64,000 bases of DNA, from NCBI GenBank assembly GCA_017607445.1, contig JAEVHH010000001.1, forward strand, positions 1,116,001 through 1,180,000, read 5' to 3'. A program made the position numbers and the translations under genes. Shown one piece after another: positions 58,156 to 64,000 of this stretch (positions are counted from its first letter, which is position 1; every line of letters begins with the position of its first letter). Under the pieces are notes generated by a model. That model did no database searches, was not told the DNA's origin, and saw only the letters and a list, made by a program, of their open reading frames with translations. The DNA is from Histoplasma ohiense. Its lineage: Eukaryota > Ascomycota > Eurotiomycetes > Onygenales > Ajellomycetaceae.

Positions 58156-61091
58156 TCATTGTGCCATGACCTTATCCTCTACTTCCATCTCCCCATTCCC
58201 ATCTCCAGCTTTCTCCTCCTCTTCTGCCACCCCTGAGCTATCCATATCAAACACAGAATACCGCAGTCCATCCGCATACAAAACACACACAACCCTTCTC
58301 CCCTTCCGTCCATTGACCTCCAGTTCAACTGGCTCCATACCCTCCTGCTGTGGGAATGTATGCCGCACAAACTCCGCATCTTGCTCCCCGTTCGCGAGAT
58401 GCAGGAGCGTTACCTGCACTGGGGGTGTCATGGAATCTGATGTAGCAGAAGTCTCAGAACCGTCATCGCCTACTCGGATGTAGTTGGGGTGGAATGGAGT
58501 GTCCGTGTTGGGAATGTAAGGGAAACTGAGGAGGTGTACGTTTCCCAGGTCAGATAAGAGAAGCATTAGTGTACCGTCTTCGACGAATTTTACGGCTGTG
58601 ATGCTCCCTCGTTTTAGGCTGATTGCAGAGAGGAGCGTGGCTTTGGTTGAGCTGACGCCGTTTACTGTATCGATGATGACCCTATAAAGATACACTGCGC
58701 AAAACAAAAATATGAAAGTTAAATAACTGCTTGGAACGGCAACGTCTGGTTTCACGTGTCTGGCTTTCTTACATATCCATGGAGAGCTTTTTGATTTCGT
58801 CGCAATATATACCGATGGGTATGTAGAGTTCTCGAAATGCTAGGAACGCCACGAAAGTCAATGGTAAGTCTAAATACCCAAATCATCACTTGAGCTGCGG
58901 AGGTTCATTTCAACGTACCCCGAAATTCATCGTCATATCTACAACGTCCGCATCGCAATCAGGCCCAAGAGCCAATGGCGACCGGTGGAGGATGCCTCGT
59001 CGCTGCGTCTCCGCAATCTGTTTGAACACCTTTTCACTTTGGAGTCCAAGACGAGCTGTCAGATCGCCAAGTAGCGGCATATCGATCTGATTCGCCCGTT
59101 TCTTTTGATCTTGCTGCTTTAGTAATTTCTTATATGTTTCATAAAAGGAGCTGTCTTGCCCTGACGGCTTCCATCGGTCAGGAGGCGACTGTGTGGGGAC
59201 AGGCTGGATGAAATCCTGAAGAACGCTACGAGCCATCGCTCCCTGGATGTAACTTAGTATCTGCCCATGGTCGAGAGAATCCCTTCTCTCCGTCAGTTCT
59301 TCATAGGTGGCAGATAGAGGATCAGCGGTTTGTAGGTCAACTTCATGTCTTAGCCATTTTGAGAACGCGGTAAACTCGTGGAGCTCGCGACTGCTATGGA
59401 TCAGCACTTTATGGGAGAGGAGGCCAAGGCAGTCTATGGTGTCCTGGCATTTCTCCAGATCTGCAGTTTCCAGCCCGAGAATCGGGCTGAGTTTGTGGAA
59501 TTTTGACAGCCCTATTAACCGACTCAGGAGCATTCCACCCCGCTCCAATGCTGGAAGAAGGCACTCGTGGGTCAGTCGCCTCAGCGCCTCGTAGCCTGAT
59601 GTAACTGCTTTTTCCCAACGTTTATGGCCCTAAAAATGAGTTAGACCCACAAGTTGCAGTAAAATTTGTGCAGGTTACAAACCCTCTCGCCAAGGACGTC
59701 TACCAGGAACTCTCTCAGCGGTTCGAAACAGTCCCCAGTCACAAGAAGGTGGTATGCAGCGGTCACAAAATCGCACGCGCATTTGTCTTGCAAGTCCTCA
59801 GTTACATTTCTGATATACCGTCCCGGAAGATCCTGAGCATTCTTCCACTCGAGTTGAATCTGTGCCTGCACCTGCTTGATATACCGTAGCAAATTTTGTA
59901 GCTGCGTAATTTTCGACGCGAGGAGCGACAAGTACCTTCCAGATTTTGTAATAAATCGGAGGTCGAGAGTGATGAGTCGCATCCCGTTTTCGGTTGAGAA
60001 CAAAAGGGAATGAGTAGAGGTGATGGGATGAAAAGCATGAAGAAGAATTTTGCTGTTAGTAGCGCTCCCAAGAGAGCTCCCGACATGAAAGCAGCCGACA
60101 TCGAAGCAGTCAAAAATGCGGAGGTGAATAGTCCCGTCGTCGAAGCCAGCTAGCAGGACATCGACAGAGTCACCAGTGTTTTTATTAGTAGTATGAAAAA
60201 TGGAATCAATCGATGTTCGTGAACCAAACACATCGTCGCTAGAGAAGATGCATGAGTGAAACAAACATATATCAATATAAAAATCATTGCAAACAAACAA
60301 AATAAAAAGACTCACTCATTCCCCGTCGACGGTAACGTGCTCAGCTTAGGCAATGACCGCTCCATATCCAGCATAGCTAGCTCTCGTGGCAAATCTGCCT
60401 TCAACTGCGCGATTTTCGATAATTGCATTTCTGTCGACAGTAGATCATCGACAGTAAGTCTTCCCTCAGCATCTTGAAGACATTTCAACGCGTTCTTGCC
60501 ATCGGTGAAGTTCATTCCCCAGCCAAGGCAAGAAACGGATGAAGCTGAGCCCAGTGGAGACGTGGAAGACGATGAAGGTGCAGTTGAAACTGAAGATGTC
60601 ACAGAGTGGCCGCATGGTAATTGATGTACCGTCTTGCCGCTGTACGCGCTTAAGATGCGGATAATGTTATCAGAACAGGCGACGGCGAGGAGATGGCCTG
60701 GTTGTAGTAGCTGTTAGGTTCTGAACGTGTTCATAGAAAACTCCTCATCCAAGAGCAAATAATACGGATATTCACATTCTGCGAATCAAAACCAGTAAAG
60801 GATAGAGGAAGCTCAAATATAAAAGAAAATAACATGGAACCCCTTACCGTTTCCCTTCCACTTAATCCTTCTCACCTCCCTTCCCCGCTCACCTCCGCCA
60901 CGTCCACCGTCACCATAAACACCCCCAAACACCCGCTGTCCATTCAACCTGAAAACATCCACTCGTTCATCCACGCTAGTCAGCGCGACCAGGTCCATTG
61001 TCGGACAGTACGCCATTGACCCAGGCTTGCATTTTGACGCGAGTGTTTTCTCAGCTACTGAGACCAACTTCGGGATATGCTCCCCGTCCAT
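58156..61091 (-). CDS. APC4: Anaphase-promoting complex subunit 4
   Basis: Scaffold subunit of the APC/C platform. Exon model: 61091-60848, 60697-60316, 60238-59683, 59629-58915, 58869-58773 and 58681-58156, giving 839 residues. The N-terminus has the Apc4 WD40-type start (MAYCPTMDLVALTSVDERVDVFRLNGQRVF) and GNGHLLAVACSDNIIRI. The middle holds the long helical Apc4 domain (LREFLVDVLGERGHKRWEKAV, HECLLPALERGGMLLSRLIGL). The C-terminus is a second beta-rich part ending in an acidic Glu/Asp tail. The first three joins are clear. The last two introns are less certain: the 58870-58914 intron (45 nt) uses a weak GTTGAA donor chosen to keep frame with FVAFLAFRELYIPI. DOC1, another APC/C subunit, lies 44 kb away. 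Confidence 0.87.
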
Positions 61092-62108
61092 GACGGTTGG
61101 ACTAGTTTGATGAGAGTATTGGGACAGAATGAAAGTGTAAATTCCGTTATTTCTGAGGATCTCACGCCCTTACTCCTGGTGCGTTACTTCGTTTACTTTG
61201 TATACGCGCTAATTGACTGTGCTTGGTAGGTTTAATGTGCTGTGTCCATTGAGGCTAGCTGGAACTGGAAATTGTACAGTACATGAAAATGCCACTGTAA
61301 GGATTAGCCATAAAGTCAGGTAATTATTTAATAGGGGATGTAGATTCTGATGGTTGTATTATATAGGGGACAAAGAATTTTTTTTTTTTTTTTTTTTGGA
61401 GTGCCAAAGGTTGTGTCAAGTTAAGTTGGTTGAGGCGGAAAAAATATTTGTATATAATTTCAACGATGTAACTTCCGTATGGCGGATCGGCATCAGATTA
61501 CAAGTCAGCAGCAACACATTCGGCACGCAATTAATGATATTGTGTATTCCAATTTCCTGATTTTATTTTCTCCATCAAGGCCTTCAAAGAATTGACAAAT
61601 AGCCGCCAGATCCTATCAGACGCCATTAAAAGACTTCAGAGTAAAAGCCAAAACAAATAACAGAGACAAACTTTCAAAGGTATCATGAAAATCCCATAAC
61701 GCCTCAAAGACTGTATTCCCTACATTATCCGCACATCAACAATGTTTCGAGTACTGCATTACACATAAGTAGCCGTTATTCGATCGAGGAAATATCGCCT
61801 GTGGCTAAATGACCGGATAGTACTCCCAAACCCCGAATATGACCAACCAGTTGAGACTAAGTAGAAAATCCAACAAAATCCAAGAAAGCAAAAATGGGTT
61901 GCGATCTATGATGGTGATACAAGAAGGAAGGAAAAAACGCCATGATGGAAATGTAGTAACTCCGTATTCCCAATGAGATGGATGAACATGGGACGCATGA
62001 ACCCATGTATGGTTGGAAAACGAGATTAATGTACTTAAAGAACGGAAGGAAAGGAAAAACGAATAAAGACTGGGAGGATCTTTGTGGGGAGGAGAGTTAC
62101 GCTCTTAT
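61092..62108. other. APC4 promoter region and 3' flank of the last gene
   Basis: AT-rich with an 18-base T run near 61379 and one GTACAGTACAT motif at 61274. No gene. Confidence 0.5.
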
Positions 62109-64000
62109 CTAGAAGCTTTTCACAGCATTATCCTCGATCATATCGCCCAAGTAACTCAACTCATCCATTAACTCCTGCATTGTAGACTCGACACGGAGAT
62201 TTGTTGGCTGCTGCTCGCCACCACCACCACCACCACCACGCCTCGAAACACGCTCACTGTCCTTGTTCATCGTGTCTGAGTGATTTGTACAGTTTGCGCG
62301 AGGGGTGAGGAGTTCAGGGTTATCATCCATAAAAAACGAATCGGTGTTGGGTGTAAAGTTACTATGCTTTAGGATTAAGCTTTTCCGGGGAGGTGTTACG
62401 CGCTGTTCATCATTATTTGTCTGGCTGTGGTTGGTGGTGTTTTTAGTGGCTTCGACGGTCCACGGATTGATCTCCCTACTAGGAGATTTGGAGATGTAAA
62501 GAGAGGATATAACAAGGTTGTCGGTATGGTAGTCGTGGGATTTAGTCTCGCGAGCTTGGTGCGCGTTATTCATGTACACGTTGGGTTTCGGGGATGGGTT
62601 GGAAGCAATATCAAAGAGGGAGGAGTTGTGAGCAGATAGATCGGTAAGTGCGGATTCGAAAAACCCCCCATTGTTGTCATCTGTGGTAGGAGAGAATGTA
62701 TTGTCGTTATTAAATGTTGATGCAGATGTCATAGAGCAAGGCGAAGCGTTTTCTGTATCTGTACTGTATTCTGAGAACCGACTACCAGTCGGTTGGAGGA
62801 AAGAGTCCGGAGAGCACGAATTGCCGGGAGAGTCAACAGTAAAGTCGGAGAAATGACTCTCGAAGTATTTTTCTTCGCCTAGGGAGAGGTCAACAGTTTC
62901 CATCTGCGGCAATTCTGCGTCAACAATGGAAGATGGGCTGTGTGGGAAGCTCGGTAAAGCTTTTCTGTATAGATCCAGCGGAGTTGTCGTTTTTGAAGTT
63001 GAAATGTCGCCTGCTGATTGCTGAGGAATGATAACCCTGGGCGTTCTTTGTGAAGTCATAGACTCTGGATATGCATCAACAGCAAGGTAGCGGTTTTGTT
63101 CGGTTTCTTCAGAGCCAGGCCTATCGATCAATGGATGCCCAACGGTCCATGCGGCTTTCAGCGGCGATGACCCTTGGCTTTCCGCAAGAAATTGATTTCC
63201 ACTGGCATATTCGCTGGATATATTCCTATCAACAACGTATGGATGGGGCAACGGCTTGTTGAGACTATCGACAGCGCTCCACGTGGGAGACGGGGTACTG
63301 GAGTGGGCGGATGAGTCCAGTCCTGGTTCGGGAACTTTTATGATGTGGCTTTTATCTACCTTATGACGGCGACGGCCACGGTTCTCGTCGCCCTCACCGA
63401 ACCGCGGAGAGGCAAAGTTCAGGATGGCAGATCGCAGAGAATTGGTTTTGGGGGAAGGATTAATCGCACTTCTTAGGTCTAGAGATAGTTTACTGCCAAT
63501 ACGGAATCGTCGATGTGTTGCCAAGGCACGAGGGTGGGAGAAGCTTCTTTCGTTAATGGGAGATATGGAGGATCCAGAAGAAAGGGGGGAAGCTAAGCCG
63601 TGGTCGGTACGCATGAGCATTGCTGGAGACGTAGTGAGACGAAGCAAAACAGGCCTCGGTGGAGCTCTCGGGTTCAAATATTTGTCTGCGGGATTCATAG
63701 TTCCATCGTTGGGTATTTGGGAAGCGGGCTTGGTACACCGTCCAAGATGGGTATGTGAAGAGGGTAAGTTGATAGGAACGTTGAGAACGTTCAAGGGTTG
63801 ACCTGGCAGAAGAGCACAGGAAGTAGTCACTGGCTCGGCTTCATTGAAAAAATCAATTTCATTGTCAAGTTGGTACTATGATTAGAGGTTAGCTTTGTGC
63901 GTTTCTGGAACTTCTATATGATACTTCCACTCACATAATACCAATATGTGCCGCCCATCCTTAGACCTCCATTCCTTCCTGGAGTCGACGGTTTTGTTTC
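62109..64000 (-). CDS. Conserved fungal protein with CBM48/E-set-like segment, 3' part
   Basis: Runs off the right edge. The last exon is 63875-62109; an upstream exon ends at 63935 and continues beyond 64000 (intron 63876-63934). The join gives TPGRNGGLRMGGTYWYYYQL followed by DNEIDFFNEAEPVTTS and LLPGQPLNVLNVPI. This looks like the end of an AMPK-beta/CBM48-like beta-sandwich found at the N-terminus of a conserved filamentous-fungal protein group; the assignment is tentative. The remaining 560 residues are Ser/Thr/Pro-rich and probably disordered, with a poly-Gly run from a CCA microsatellite (about 62218-62240) and a C-terminal helix (STMQELMDELSYLGDMIED). The in-frame GTG at 63830 is internal. 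No enzymatic motif is visible. Confidence 0.75.

Noticed and set aside
1..64000. CRISPR arrays or bacterial-type operons
   Set aside because: Intron-rich eukaryotic genes throughout; the only tandem repeats are short and lack spacers.

Overview
This is a 64-kb piece of a filamentous ascomycete nuclear genome, most likely a Eurotiomycete of the order Onygenales. Genes carry short introns (about 45-130 nt) with GTRNGT donors and CTAAC-type branch points. The encoded proteins look like those of Aspergillus and the dimorphic Onygenales. Long poly(A)/poly(T) tracts, decayed kinase-like and APH-like genes, and gaps of 1-4 kb fit that group. The order is inferred from protein character, not from a search.

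Layout. 1-17 kb is a housekeeping block: the 3' part of a sphingolipid alpha-hydroxylase (SCS7), an RBM39/Rsd1-type splicing factor, an unrecognised coiled-coil protein, a mitochondrial PP2C phosphatase (PTC6-like), 3-isopropylmalate dehydrogenase (LEU2), anaphase-promoting complex subunit 10 (DOC1) and phosphatidylinositol synthase (PIS1). 17-22.6 kb is gene-poor. It holds a cytochrome P450 pseudogene, a LINE RNase H relic and short tandem repeats. 22.6-26.1 kb encodes an ENA-type Na+/K+ efflux ATPase with a long 5' region containing paired PacC-like sites.

26.1-43.3 kb is a mosaic. Two intact genes, PSD1 and a ubiquitin-like/HERP-like membrane protein, sit among decayed accessory genes: a protein kinase, a kinase-like protein, a terpene synthase with one clear frameshift, and an APH-family phosphotransferase. 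An 84-bp inverted repeat pair lies at 42.3-43.0 kb. 43.3-47.2 kb carries a GPI-anchored-type wall protein and a small secreted protein. 47.6-64 kb returns to conserved genes on the minus strand: the histidine-phosphatase subunit of TFIIIC (TFC7), ribosomal protein uS8 (RPS22), an F-box-like/ankyrin protein, importin beta (KAP95), APC4, and the 3' part of a conserved serine-rich protein that runs off the right edge.

Several genes work in shared pathways. PIS1, PSD1 and SCS7 act in membrane lipid synthesis, and DOC1 and APC4 belong to the same ubiquitin ligase. All exon models were built by eye from reading frame and splice consensus. No tRNA, rRNA or CRISPR array was seen. No clearly new biological system was found. 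The most informative observations are the recently broken terpene synthase, a shared GTACNGTACAT motif, a telobox upstream of RPS22, a uORF that overlaps the PTC6 start, and the inverted repeat pair.
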